DNA from: Raffaelea ambrosiae | Lineage: Eukaryota; Ascomycota; Sordariomycetes; Ophiostomatales; Ophiostomataceae | DNA length: 64,000 bases | Direction: 5' to 3' | Assembly (NCBI GenBank): GCA_002778195.1 | Contig: PCDI01000003.1 | Span: 3,898,583 to 3,962,582 of the forward strand | Part shown: one piece after another, positions 21,342 to 31,843 of the stretch | Numbering within the stretch: position 1 is the stretch's first letter | Layout of the letters: every line of letters starts with the position of its first letter | The notes under the pieces: model-generated | Databases searched by the model: none | Told to the model about the DNA's origin: nothing | The model's input: the letters and a program-made list of their open reading frames with translations, nothing else | Made by a program: the position numbers and the translations under genes

Positions 21342-23417
21342 CTAGGCTGGCAATATGTCCTCCTTGCAAGCCACGCCTTTGTCAATAATTCGCGCCGGCT
21401 TTTCCACGGTTGCTTCTACCTTCTCTGTCATAAGCTCTTTCACACCACGCAAAAAAGCTACGGCTACAATAGCCAAGATGACAAACGGGATGATGCTGGA
21501 CCAGGCTAAACGGTAAGCATGAGCGTACTCCTGTCTACTGACTGCAATGGCTGCTTCCCAAATTGTCGAATTAATCCCAGACACATTAGCACCCCCGACA
21601 GGGCCGATTGTGCCTGCTGCGAAAGCGTCCAACAGAGCAGGAACACTTGATTCGGGAAGGCCTGACCGCAGAGCTGCTTTGGATACGGCAGGCCCGTAGT
21701 GAGAGTCCAAACGGCTGTTAATAATGGCATTGAGAACAGCCGAGCCGAAAGCACCACCGATAGCCCGTGCCGAGAACGCAAGACCTGTCGCCGTAGACAA
21801 AAAGGCATGGGGAGCAGTGAACTGGATACAAGCAACCAAAAGTGTTAGTGGGCCCGCCTGACCCAGTCCCGCGAGTACTGCCATGACAATCTGCGCGTCG
21901 TTCCAACTGGGTTTCATATTTGCGTAAGATATAGTTACGGCGAAGAAGATGATGAATGTAAGCAGAAGAGGCGCCTTCAAGTCCTTATAACGCGTGGCAT
22001 ACAACGTGATTGGGATTGATGCAGCCATGGTTGTGACGGTATAACTGAGTTGTCGAATGGAAATGAGCCAGGAATTGGTTTGAAAGCCCAGATTGAGTAT
22101 TATTTGAGGGACGATAGAGTTGACAGCGCTGTAGAATATCCAGCCTTCAACTGCAAACGCAAATACCGATAATGCAAAGTTGGCATTGTGCCGAAAAAAC
22201 ACATGTGCAACAAGACCATCCGAGCGTCCTTTCCACTCTGCAAGAGAAGTCAGGAATGTATTTTGTACAATAAATATTTGAACTCGTTGAATCTTCTTAC
22301 CGTACAAGGAAAATAATGACAAAAGCACAAGGCCTACGGCAAGCGGAGCTGCTACATGAGGGCTTGACCATATGTAAGCACCTCCGGCCCAGTCCAAGGC
22401 GAGGAGGGTCAATGTTGCCCCAGCCACAAACAATAGAGAGCCGATTGGATCACAAGCCCATGCGTACTCCCTGAAACCCATCGACGAAATGTCCCGAGAC
22501 TTGGGCGGCCAGTAGAAGAAAATGAAGCCTAGGGAAGTTGCTCCGTGGAAGGCAGCCTGCATCCAAAAAATATATCTGTAGCCTCCGGAGCTAACATTTG
22601 TGACGGCACCGGCGCCGAGTGAACCAATCCTAGAGATCAAAATCGAGCGTCAAACCTTGAACAGAAAGTTCCACAACAGGGGTATAAATTCACTCACACG
22701 CCTCCAACGGCGCCGCCGAGAAATGCAAAGCCATTGGCCAGTGCTCGGTACTTCAGGGGAAGCACCTCGGATGGTATAGATTGGACAATGGATATAGTTG
22801 CCAACGTTGTGCCGATGAGGACGCCGCCACCGATTAGCATACTCATTGATGTAGCTTTTGCCGAAACAACAGCACCGACGAATGCAATAAGAGGAGGAAC
22901 TGATGCGAGAAACTTGCGATCGAGTACGTCAGAGAGACGACCAACGATGGGAGACAGAACACTCTGCATGAGCAAGGGCCCCTGAATGATCCACCCAGCA
23001 ATTGAAGCATCCCCCATATCACGAATGATAAAGGCAATGACAGAGCCGGCTGCAACGACAACGAAAACTTGTGTCATAATCCTTTTGTGAGAGTCAGTAT
23101 GTCTGTTGGGTACCACGCTAAAAAAACAAGAAATCTTTGAAGGGTTCTCGACTCACGCAAAACACGAGATGAACACAACAAGCTAGAGAACACGAACGAG
23201 TTAGATTTTATTTAGAATAAGCCTGGCTCCGCCAGGGGGCCGCACACACCCATGAACGCCAACTCAGGTCTATATGTGTTGCTCCGTCGACGGCTTCATC
23301 TTCGATTGACACTACACCCAATGCCTTTTGGTGATGATGTGAGACTTCGGGATATTGGCGCTCCTCCAGTTGAATATCCGAAGGCGCTGCCAACTTGTTG
23401 CTGTGACTGGACCCCAT
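21342..23417 (-). CDS. TRI12-family MFS transporter (14 TM efflux pump)
   Basis: This is a 600-residue major facilitator of the fungal TRI12 / siderophore-like group, whose members export small molecules or iron chelates across the plasma membrane. Exons are 23417..23250, 23182..23157, 23081..22698, 22629..22301 and 22237..21342. The second exon is only 26 nt and supplies LVVFISCFA; its borders restore the family stretch SWRSWLVVFISCFAIMTQVFVVVAAGSVIAFIIRD. Later family marks are GPLLMQSVLSPIVGRLSDVLDRK, EVLPLKYRALANGFAFLGGAVGGV, EWKGRSDGLVAHVFF and GWIFYSAVNSIVPQIILNLGFQTN. About 14 hydrophobic helices follow a 50-residue polar N-terminus. The intron at 22300..22238 is stop-free in frame. 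No biosynthetic gene cluster is seen beside it, so the substrate is unknown. Confidence 0.9.
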
Positions 23418-25154
23418 TTTCTCAGTTGACGTTAAATGGGACGCGGTGTAAGTGTGATTCGAAGGATTGCTCGACGCGGCACGAAAACATAAACTTGACC
23501 GAGTTCAAACTTTATTGTTACATGTGCCGTACGGCATGAACCTAAGACATATATATTACAGGTGACCTTTGTCTCTTGCAGTCAAATACCCCATTCAAAG
23601 GCGCGGGAAAAAAAAAAACCTGCGACCTGCTGCCGGTTTGTTTAAATCAGAAAAGAAAATGACATTGCTGTATGTGGAAGTCGGAGACATCTTACCTGCG
23701 GGGTTGCAGCCTGTACCCGCCCATACCTGGTTCGGCAGTTGATGGGACCAGGGTATGAAGGTGCGAGGTGAGGTTAAGAATAGCACCACGTGGTGATATT
23801 TCCCTATTTTGCGGTGTCAGCGGCTGGAAATTCTCCTTTCCCGAATCACACATTGACGTGCCCAACAAGCCTTAGGAAAGGCATGTGGCGATACACCCGT
23901 AATACCACCAGTAAGCAACATATTATCTTACGATTCCCGGGTGGAGCGATGCACACCATGCTTGGCAGAATTTGCGCCCTGCCATCCGCAGATTATTGAC
24001 GCCAAAGTTCGAACCCTGGGAGTGCCATGTCGGAAGCAGCACCACCAAGACATCATACTTCAAAGTGCCTACTAGCGGAAGCCAACAGCAGGGGTGCTCA
24101 TCGGCTTTCCAGGCTAGTCGCCCACGACATGGTGGCCGCCACCATGCGCATAGCTCAAGCGGGCAATAGACACTCAGCTGTCGGAACGTTCGTACGTGAT
24201 GCCGCTCTCGCAATCATCACGTGCGGAGACATTTTTTTGGAGCTGAAATCAAGCCGAAGTGAATGTCTTCATTTCTCTTCTGACACGGTGCATAACGAGT
24301 GCGTTTGACATTGTGGAATCGCCATCAGTCGTATGGAAGAACACTCCGGAATCGCCGCGCTCGACGCGCAATGTTTGGAACAGATACTCATTACTGTCGC
24401 TTTGAAACATCGGAATTTTGATCTGGTTAGGGATATCGTTGGGAAAGGTGTCCCACCACCGAACCAGTAATGTTGCAGCCTTTTCAGACGGAAGACGAAG
24501 TTTGGGAAGCATTTCTTACAGTTCTAGACGACCCAAACTACGGACCGAGAGTACGCTTACCTCTTCTTCTGGATGGGTAAGTCATCTATCCAGACTGTCT
24601 AAAGATTCACTCCAAGGTTAGACCTTTTCAAGTGCTGAGGCAGGAGTGGAACTAGGCTCTCAATAAGGTCGAGAGCCCGATCAGCCATGGGTGGCACCCA
24701 CAGCCGTACATCGGTATTGTTCTAGATATCCTTGCTTGCAATGAAATTGAAGACATGGTTTCCAGCTTTTTGTATCCCGGACATGATGGTATTCCACCGC
24801 ATCCAAGCGAACATTTGCTTAGTAACAAACGGCAACACCCCGCGGCGAACGAGTGAGGCCGAACCTCACGTAAGGACTCTCTCTTGGATCGATGTTACTG
24901 GATGGTAGTTGCGCTGATGACCCACCGCTAGTAGCGTTTATACATGCCGGGAATGAAAGTACGAGTGCCTACTATCGAAAAGTGCTAATAGTATAATAAA
25001 AGCTAAAGAGAGAGCGGTGAAAATTGGGAATCTGTAAATTTTAAGAATGCTGAGGAAGTGGGCGCTATGGGGGTTGAGCTAGGAAATAACTGTCAGTCCA
25101 CATTACTAATAGCTATATAGTAAATTTTAAGTATGTAATTACCAATTAAGATAA
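23418..25154. other. gene-poor region with a possible decayed gene
   Basis: No intact gene was found in 1.7 kb. Plus-strand fragments around 24330-24900 read as protein-like stretches separated by stops and frame changes (for example LDDPNYGPRVRLPLLLDG near 24520), which suggests an old gene relic of unknown family. A TCACGTG lies at 24217-24223. The region next to the tRNA gene (24960-25150) is AT-rich. Confidence 0.3.
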
Positions 25155-25226
25155 AGCAACTTGGCGCAGCGGAAGCGCGCCGGGCTCATAACCCGGAGGT
25201 CCCTTGATCGAAACGAGGAGTTGCTA
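25155..25226 (+). tRNA. initiator tRNA-Met (anticodon CAT)
   Basis: A full cloverleaf of 72 nt can be folded by eye. The acceptor stem AGCAACT pairs perfectly with AGTTGCT, the D-arm has GCGC/GCGC, and the anticodon stem CCGGG pairs with CCCGG around CTCATAA with CAT at 25187-25189. The T-arm CCTTG/CGAGG closes the loop ATCGAAA. Three features mark it as the initiator rather than the elongator: an A1-T72 pair, three consecutive G-C pairs next to the anticodon loop, and an AUCGAAA loop in place of the usual TTC loop. There is no intron, and CCA is not encoded. Confidence 0.93.
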
Positions 25227-25241
25227 ATATTTCATATATTA

Positions 25242-25265
25242 TTTTTGAATTTTTTTTCTCTTTTT
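25242..25265 (+). terminator. RNA polymerase III terminator of the initiator tRNA
   Basis: Runs of five and eight T lie 16-31 bp after the tRNA 3' end, followed by another T5. This is the usual Pol III stop signal; the assignment rests on position and sequence. Confidence 0.7.
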
Positions 25266-25286
25266 GTGTGTGTGTGTGTGTGTGTG
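25265..25286 (+). repeat. (TG)11 microsatellite
   Basis: Eleven uninterrupted TG units follow the tRNA terminator, and a short TTTA repeat comes after at about 25304-25321. This is simple-sequence DNA. Confidence 0.9.
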
Positions 25287-25481
25287 ATTCCCCCCCGATA
25301 CCTCTTTATTTATTTATTTATTTTTTTTGAAAGAGGGGTGCGGCGGTCTACTCACTCACGCTGTCACTCTCCGCATTTTCTCGCTGACATCAATTTCTAG
25401 TGGGGCAGTTAGTACTGTTGTTCTAGGAAAACTTGTCCTCCATTTTCAGTGCCATGCATGGGACCATGACGTGCCGTCAGG

Positions 25482-27372
25482 ATGTGCGGGATATTTTTTG
25501 CAGCCTCTTCAGTCACCACCGAACACACCTGCAGCAGTTGCCAAACTGCTCCTGATCTAAACCGCCGCCTTTGCAACAGAGGCCCCGACCACCTGGGAGA
25601 AATTGTGACTCATCACAGCGCGCCCGACGACAAGCACAAGATCCGGTTACGGTTTGTCTCAACCGTGCTTTCACTCCGAGGCGATGGTGTAACGAAACAG
25701 CCGTTCTTTGATAAGCTGTCTGGTTCTTTGCTTTGTTGGAATGGCGAAGCTTGGAAAGTGGGAGGCAGCAAAGTCTCCGGGAACGACGGCATCGCTGTTT
25801 TCACATTGCTCGCGAACGCATCGGAACTTAATAGCAGTGGCGAGGCGAAGCACAATGCAATTATCGAAATATTGCGCTCCATCGAAGGACCTTTCGCTTT
25901 TGTCTATTTCGACAGACCCTCTAGTCGACTGTACTATGGGAGAGACCGTCTGGGTCGGCGCTCCTTACTGATGCGCCTTGACGAGAGCGAAGACCCGAGC
26001 TGCCAGTTTCTGGCCCTTTCCAGTATTGCAGATACCAAAGACGAAAGATGGAAAGAAGTTGAAGCCAATGGCATCTATACACTTGACCTATCCGAGGTTC
26101 ATTCTCCGAGCGGCAAGACTGTGGGAGCAGCCATCTGCCGCGTACCGTGGTCGGACAGCGGTAGCTTAGATGTAAGTTTGCAGGTACAAGGAACTCTCTA
26201 TGCATTCGCGCTGCCAAATCCTCACATTAATAGATATTCGGTATCGCGCTTTTCAATGCGTCTTTAAACCCGCCGCCCCAGAAACTGCAGCTCAAAACCG
26301 ACTCCCCTTCAGTCCAGGCACTTCGTGAACATTTGATCAGATCTCTTCGTGTACGTGTTCTAGGAATCCCAGTGCCGCCTACCATCGAAGGACGGAGAGA
26401 AACCCGTGTCGCAATATTATTTTCCGGCGGACTTGACTGTACCCTCCTGGCAAGAATGAGCCACGATCTATTGCCTTCTCAACAAGCTATTGATCTCATA
26501 AACGTTGCTTTCGAAAATCCCCGAGTCGTATCCAACTTGGACAAAGACACACGGGATATTTTTGAAGCGTGTCCAGATAGAATCACGGGGAGAAAGTCAG
26601 TCGCAGAGCTGAAACGTGTCTGCCCGAAACGGGTCTGGCGATTTGTTGCCGTGAGTTTTCTGTGCCACCTATGACCGATATGTGACTAATTGATGCTGCA
26701 CTAGGTAAATATTCCATACAAAGAGATGCTGGCACATCGACACGAGGTTGTTTCTTTGATGTATCCACACAATACAGAGATGGATCTTTCCATTGCCCTA
26801 GCGCTGTATTTTGCTGCGCGGGGTGAAGGCGACGAGTCTTCGGAAGAGCATGTGCCCACAACGAGTTACTGCTCACCCGCCCGTGTATTGTTATCCGGTC
26901 TGGGTGCTGATGAGCTGTTTGGTGGGTATGCTCGTCATGCAATGGCCTTCTCCCGCTGGGGATACGCGGGCCTTACAGAAGAGCTTCGCCTCGATGCCAC
27001 ACGATTAAGCAAGCGCAACTTGGGCAGAGATGATCGTGTTATGGCACACTGGGGTAAAGAGGTTCGGTTCCCGTATCTTGACGAGGACCTCGTCAAATGG
27101 GCGGTTGAATTGCCAGCATGGGAAAAATGTGACTTTGACAGCGACATCAGCGAGGGCGGGGTGGAAGCCGCAAAGCGAATATTGCGTCTCTTAGCCCTAA
27201 CACTGGACATGACCAATGTATCGTGCGAAAAGAAACGAGCGGCAAGTCACTACTTTTTTTTTTTTTTTTGATGCAACGGTAACTAAACTGGCGAACATAG
27301 ATTCAATTCGGTTCACGAACGGCCAAGATGGAGAATGGCCGTGTGCGAGGAACAGCAACGATATCGTCATAG
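25482..27372 (+). CDS. asparagine-synthetase domain protein (ASNSD1-like)
   Basis: The product has an N-terminal glutamine-amidotransferase-like domain starting MCGIFF with C2 in the nucleophile position, and a C-terminal AANH/asparagine-synthetase domain with the PP-loop SGGLDC (about residue 290) and GLGADELFGGY. Exons are 25482..26171, 26234..26650, 26705..27241 and 27301..27372, giving 571 residues; all junctions are phase 0. The last exon supplies IQFGSRTAKME, the conserved family C-terminus, and is reached only through a GC-AG intron (GCG|GCAAGT to CATAG). That intron also contains a T18 run. The domain order is that of ASNSD1 (asparagine synthetase domain-containing protein 1), distinct from true asparagine synthetase; its reaction is not established. 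It converges with the unrecognised gene downstream. Confidence 0.9.
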
Positions 27373-27732
27373 ATTTAAACAGACCCAGGCACCGGCTGTG
27401 ATGACAAAAACAGATACTTCTGAGGAGACTGGAGAGAAGGGATATTGGATTTGGCACCTGTGTATTGTTGCCGTGCTTTTGCGCAGTAACCCTCGTGGCC
27501 CACACCGACGTCTCTTCTTGAAACCAGCACCAGTGACGAAGTAAAGGCAAGTCTGAGCCAGCCTTGGGTGATCTACTTTACCCCATATACAATGAACCTC
27601 GGCCATTAAGTTCGGGTGTGATACGAACCTCTCCGTATCCAAGTGTCCTTTTGTAGCACCGAGTCAGCCTATACCTGTCTTATGCTCATTACGTAGTACC
27701 ATCCACAGCTATTGGTGGCGAATGGGTTCTAA
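27373..27732. other. convergent intergenic region
   Basis: This 360 bp gap lies between the ASNSD1-like gene and an unrecognised minus-strand gene. It should hold both 3' ends. Nothing else was seen. Confidence 0.5.
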
Positions 27733-29004
27733 CTAATAAGTACACCATTCTGCTTTCCTGTGCAATTTTACCCCTGTCTGATTCAGAAGAGTGTGGCTGA
27801 ACGCCTTGAAATCTGCCGAGTCAACCAGAAAATCGTCCTCGCAATCTGGTTGTAAGTTGGCATACAAGCCACCGCCAGGACGAGGCCACGCCTCCATCAG
27901 CCCTGTGGGATCTTCTTCTTCAACAGGATCAATGGACAACCCCGGCGCATCAGATGGAACCAGTCTGTTGTAAACCTGGCGATTTCCGTTGCCCGTTTCG
28001 GCGCGACCGATACCCTTGCTTCTGCCATTTCTACTCCCGACACGCATTGCTGAGACCCCTTGCTGACGAATGGCCTGGCCTTTTCGTATATTGTTCAGGT
28101 TGCCGAGAGAATAACTTCGTGTAGTAGCTGAAACAACGCTGGGTCTGTTGCTCGATGAAGTCGATCTTGCAGAGGGATGCGCATCTGGTGGAAATATGGG
28201 AAGGTCGGGATGTATCTCCACGCTCAGCATGAGTAGTTGGAGCATCTCGTCTGGCGATAAGCTATAAAAGTATGCGAGCTTCTGCGATGAGGTCAACAGT
28301 GTGTGACCAGCAAGGAACTGCGTTTCTCCAAAACTGACCTGCTGGAGAGTGCGACCTGTCCACATGGTACGTCCAATCCTCAACGTATCGCTGTCAGTGA
28401 CAACCAAAGTGCGCGTGGCACGGAGGTCATTGTTGCTGAACCCAGTTGCACTCCGACACAGGCCGATGCTTGCAAGCTCCATCCGAGGTAAATTTCCGTT
28501 GGCATCGTGGCGAATTGTAGATTCGAGACGCTGTGGATTCGTGCTATCGACGGTAGGTGTGAATGCAGTGAAGGCGCCAGCGACTGCATTTTTTCCTGAA
28601 GCAAAGTCGGACTGTACCAGTGGCGTCAAAGTCGTATCAATGGCAGCCCCGGAGCTAGAGGCAGCGTTTGGTTGTGTCGTTGATATAGACTCGTTCAAAT
28701 CGGGTGAGATGGAGGGAGACTTCGTGGCATCGGAGCCAGAGTTAGGATTTATTCGACGCAATATCAGTTGTGTGGCTTTGGGGAACTGGGGTTTGTATGT
28801 CGGACGCATCGTTGCCGGGTCCTGGATTGACAACCCTGTGCTGGCTAGGTTGGAAATAGGCGGTGTATTGATGTCGCTATAGTTTGGCGTCAGCCCGTTG
28901 CGGACCATGGCCGAAATGAGATTAAAAAGGGCTGTCCCAACTCTGTTGGGGCAACCCAACACATCGTTGTTGGTTTCTCTACGATAGTCAAAAGGAGATG
29001 CCAT
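27733..29004 (-). CDS. hypothetical protein, 423 aa
   Basis: This single open frame of 423 codons is not recognised. The start at 29004 is the first ATG (MASPFDYRRETNNDV); the frame extends a little further up without ATG. The first 60 residues and the middle section (about 190-290, with FGETQFLAGHTLLTSSQKLAYFYSLSPDEMLQLLMLSVEIHPDLP) look like folded, conserved-type sequence; the parts between are Ser/Thr/Asn-rich and probably disordered. There is an Arg/Gly-rich stretch near residue 340. No signal peptide or membrane helix is seen. Codon use looks like the neighbours, there is no stop or shift, and both flanks are expressed-type genes, so it is probably a real fungus-specific gene. Its upstream gap to the CoA-transferase end is short and holds a palindromic TCACGTGA. 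Confidence 0.65.
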   Translation of the reverse strand: MASPFDYRRETNNDVLGCPNRVGTALFNLISAMVRNGLTPNYSDINTPPISNLASTGLSIQDPATMRPTYKPQFPKATQLILRRINPNSGSDATKSPSISPDLNESISTTQPNAASSSGAAIDTTLTPLVQSDFASGKNAVAGAFTAFTPTVDSTNPQRLESTIRHDANGNLPRMELASIGLCRSATGFSNNDLRATRTLVVTDSDTLRIGRTMWTGRTLQQVSFGETQFLAGHTLLTSSQKLAYFYSLSPDEMLQLLMLSVEIHPDLPIFPPDAHPSARSTSSSNRPSVVSATTRSYSLGNLNNIRKGQAIRQQGVSAMRVGSRNGRSKGIGRAETGNGNRQVYNRLVPSDAPGLSIDPVEEEDPTGLMEAWPRPGGGLYANLQPDCEDDFLVDSADFKAFSHTLLNQTGVKLHRKAEWCTY

Positions 29005-29054
29005 GAAGCGAGAGTCTGGTAAAGATCCAAGACCCAGCAGGTACTGGTGGGTAA

Positions 29055-29062
29055 TCACGTGA
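29055..29062. promoter_or_regulatory. palindromic TCACGTGA site
   Basis: A perfect TCACGTGA palindrome sits 51 bp upstream of the start of the hypothetical gene and 35 bp beyond the CoA-transferase stop. The 8-mer matches the core bound by Cbf1-type bHLH factors. The function is inferred from sequence only. Confidence 0.45.
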
Positions 29063-29096
29063 TCACAATGACTTCATTTTGCTACGGTCCTTTGGT

Positions 29097-30696
29097 CTAG
29101 CGGATGACACCACTTTCTTGCAGATTCTTGATACGCTCCGAGTCAAACCCAAGGTGCTCTTTCAGCACCTCCTCTGTATGCTCCCCGAGAATAGGCGGCG
29201 GACTACGAAGTAGAGGCTGAGTCTCCGAAAGCTTGATTGGTGTGTTCACAAGCTTGATTGGGCCACAGTGTTTATGATCTGTTTCAATGACCATGTTTCG
29301 TGCTTGCGTATGGTCGTGGTTCAACGTGGTTTGCACATCGTTGACAGCAGCATATGGCATGCCTTTCCCTTCAAAAATGTCTAGCCATTGCTGAGTAGTT
29401 TTGAGAACGGTTATGCCCTCAATGTGCTGCTCGAGATCTTGCCGGTTGGCGACACGCTGCGCATTCGTGGCAAACTTGGGGTCGTCTTTCCATTCCGACC
29501 TCCCAATGCCCTCGCACAGGATTCCGAAAAGACGGTCGTTTCCGCCGCCAAACAAGATATCTCCGTCTTTGGTCTTGAACGACTTATATGGGACGATAGA
29601 GGCTGCGTTGTGTGAGAGCCGGAAGAGGACAAAGAAGAACAACGAAGCCCACGTAACAGAGGCGGAGAGACCAAGATGGGCGATGCCAAGAGGACTTACG
29701 ATGTGCGGTGCCCCAGCGGCCGGTGTCCGGTTTGCCGCTAATCAGGCAACTGCTGGCAATGTTTGCTAGCGTTGCTGTCTGACAATCGCTCAGAGAAGTG
29801 TCAATGTGCTGCCCCCGTCCAGTTTTGGCGCGTGCGAGAAGGGCGGCCATGATGCTATTGCTCGTATAGAGCCCCGTTGTTAAGTCAGTTACGGCAACAC
29901 CGACTTTAACTGGCGGACCGTCCCTGCTGCCAGTAATATGCATCAGACCAAACTCGGCCTCGACCATGACGTCGTAGCCCGCACGTCCAGAGCACGGCCC
30001 CGTCTGTCCATAGCCAGTAATGGATGCGTAAATAAGAGCCGGGTTGATCTTGTGGATGGCCTCGAAGTCTAGGCCATACTTCTTCAGCGTGCCAGGAAGG
30101 TAGTTTTCCACAAGAATGTCACACTTGGCAGCTAGTTTGTGGAGAATCTCGACTCCCTCAGGGTGCTGGAAAGACAAGCCGAGAGACTTCTTGTTGCGGT
30201 TTACCTAGATGAATGATGGGAAGGTTCAGCTTTTGCTCCAGTTCGGGTACTGAATCGTTGCCTGGAGCTTCTTTACCCCCAGGAAATAAGCAGATTCGCC
30301 TGGTCCATCGAGGCCAGAGTCATGCTTGTACTTGGCATATGGTGGTCCCCAGGCTCTGGTGTCATCGCCACGAACAGGGTGTTCAATCTTTATCACCTCG
30401 GCGCTGTTGGGTGGTTAGCTCGCCCAGCCATTTGAGTACCCCGTTGCTGTCTTCACCCGTCTCTGCAAATGGAATTACCCAAGGTCGCCCAAGATCTGTG
30501 TGCAGTAGGGTCCAGCTAGGACACGGGTCATGTCCAGCACGCGGTATCCTTGGAGTGGCAGGTTTGAAGCCGCGCTGGCGACTTGTCGCCTGCCGCAATA
30601 GCAGGGAGGAGAGCGTAGTGGTCTGATGAATCCAAGGCGTCCTGGTCTTAGAGACATTGTGAAGCGAGGGAGCACGACGGAGTTGTGGGAGGCCAT
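29097..30696 (-). CDS. class III CoA-transferase (CaiB/BaiF, SUGCT-like), probably mitochondrial
   Basis: This gene encodes a family III CoA-transferase, the class that moves CoA between carboxylic acids (formyl-CoA transferase, SUGCT, racemase relatives). Exons are 30696..30479, 30403..30277, 30204..29700 and 29602..29097, giving 451 residues. The family core is complete: LDMTRVLAGPYCTQILGDLGAEVIKIEHP, the DDTRAWGPP loop, NRNKKSLGL, LVENYLPGTLKKYGLD, GYGQTGP and AGYDVMVEAEFGLM (the Asp in GYD is at the catalytic position), TDLTTGLY and LGEHTEEVL near the end. The first ~50 residues are rich in Arg, Ser and Pro with few acids, in line with a mitochondrial presequence. Start choice between 30696 and a Met 13 codons later is uncertain. 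The true acyl substrate cannot be read from the sequence; SUGCT-like is the closest by motif order. Confidence 0.9.
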
Positions 30697-31843
30697 GCGA
30701 ATGGATCTGGAGGTGGCGTGCGCATAAGTTTGATTGCTGCGTGACGAGATGCCAAAAGACGCATATGCTGCGACCACTGACTGCTTGTTTGGATGTGTTT
30801 GTGAGATGCGTGCGAAATCGGGAGCCCCCGCTTCCTCTCTCGGGCCTTTGCTCTGGGCGGACCCACAGGACTGGTAGCAGCACTGCCCGTACACGGTACA
30901 ATGGGCCTGGGCCGAAACCGAAGGGTCTTAGCCGACCATGCGTGCCTCAACAGGGCGAACGAACCTCATCGATCGCTAAGAACTCTATATATGACGAGCC
31001 ATGCTTTGGTTGGCCACCAAAGCGGCTAAGCGGCCCAATGGTATTGCTTGTAGTTTAATTGGAAAAGTAGCTCCTGTGGCATAGGGAAATGGCTACTTCT
31101 AAGGGCGGCGACAGTGGGAGTTCTAGGGCTATCTATATTGCCTGTGGTGTCGCGTCAGGACTCGTATTGTTCGATATGAGCACGAGGCTGAGGACCTGCT
31201 ATACAAGACAGATGACGTTATAGAAAGCTGCCAACAATTGTGCACCAAACACCAGACACAAGTATCCGATGAGGGCGATCAGTCCGTTAGTTATCCAAGA
31301 TGTTGTGTCGTAATAGAGGAAAGCCCGTAAGACCGAAGTTTAGCTTGCACCTGGTGGAGTGGGCTGCCCCGCAGTCAACACAGACCGCTAAATGACCAGC
31401 TGGAGATTGCCAAAGCCAGCAACGCGCAATCAAATTACAGAAACGTATCTCAACTACCGGCCACCAAATCGGAGACCCTTTTGTGAGTTGTTCCTTCTAC
31501 AACCAAGAACCTGGCGGCCTTCAGCTGGAGCTTGTTTTACTAGGGCGACACTGGCCACTGCCTGACTCTTGTCCTTAACTACCAGCCGACTGCTGTGCAG
31601 CTGATTAGTCTAGTTGGCTCGACACACGTGCTCTCTCGAGTCTGAGCGCGATAGCAGAGCCAGCCTTCTGGCTTGTTCCTCTTCCTCCGATCCTCACCAA
31701 GCGCACTGCGATCTAGAACCACCTACCCCGTTTGGCATTGTTCATCCACTCGTCCAACTGCTTCGCGCACGCTTTTGACCGAGAAGGCGAAGAAACATTA
31801 GCCGCCCGTTTCGCCTCGCCCAAAGTATGCAAAGCCATTCTTA
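30697..31843. promoter_or_regulatory. divergent intergenic region CoA-transferase / VPS9
   Basis: This 1.15 kb gap serves two divergent genes. Open stretches near 30700-30950 on the minus strand are in part extensions of the CoA-transferase frame without clear conservation. A pyrimidine-rich leader (about 31680-31740) precedes the VPS9 start. No RNA gene or repeat was recognised. Confidence 0.4.

Noticed and set aside
21342..23417. Trichothecene or other toxin gene cluster around the TRI12-type pump
   Set aside because: No terpene cyclase, polyketide or peptide synthase gene is present nearby; the family name does not give the substrate.
23935..24025. Second tRNA gene (sequence with AAGTTCGAACCC)
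   Set aside because: The five bases either side of the T-loop-like sequence do not pair, and no acceptor stem can be formed.
25161..25400. 79-codon ORF beginning inside the tRNA
   Set aside because: It starts in the tRNA and runs through T-runs and a TG microsatellite.
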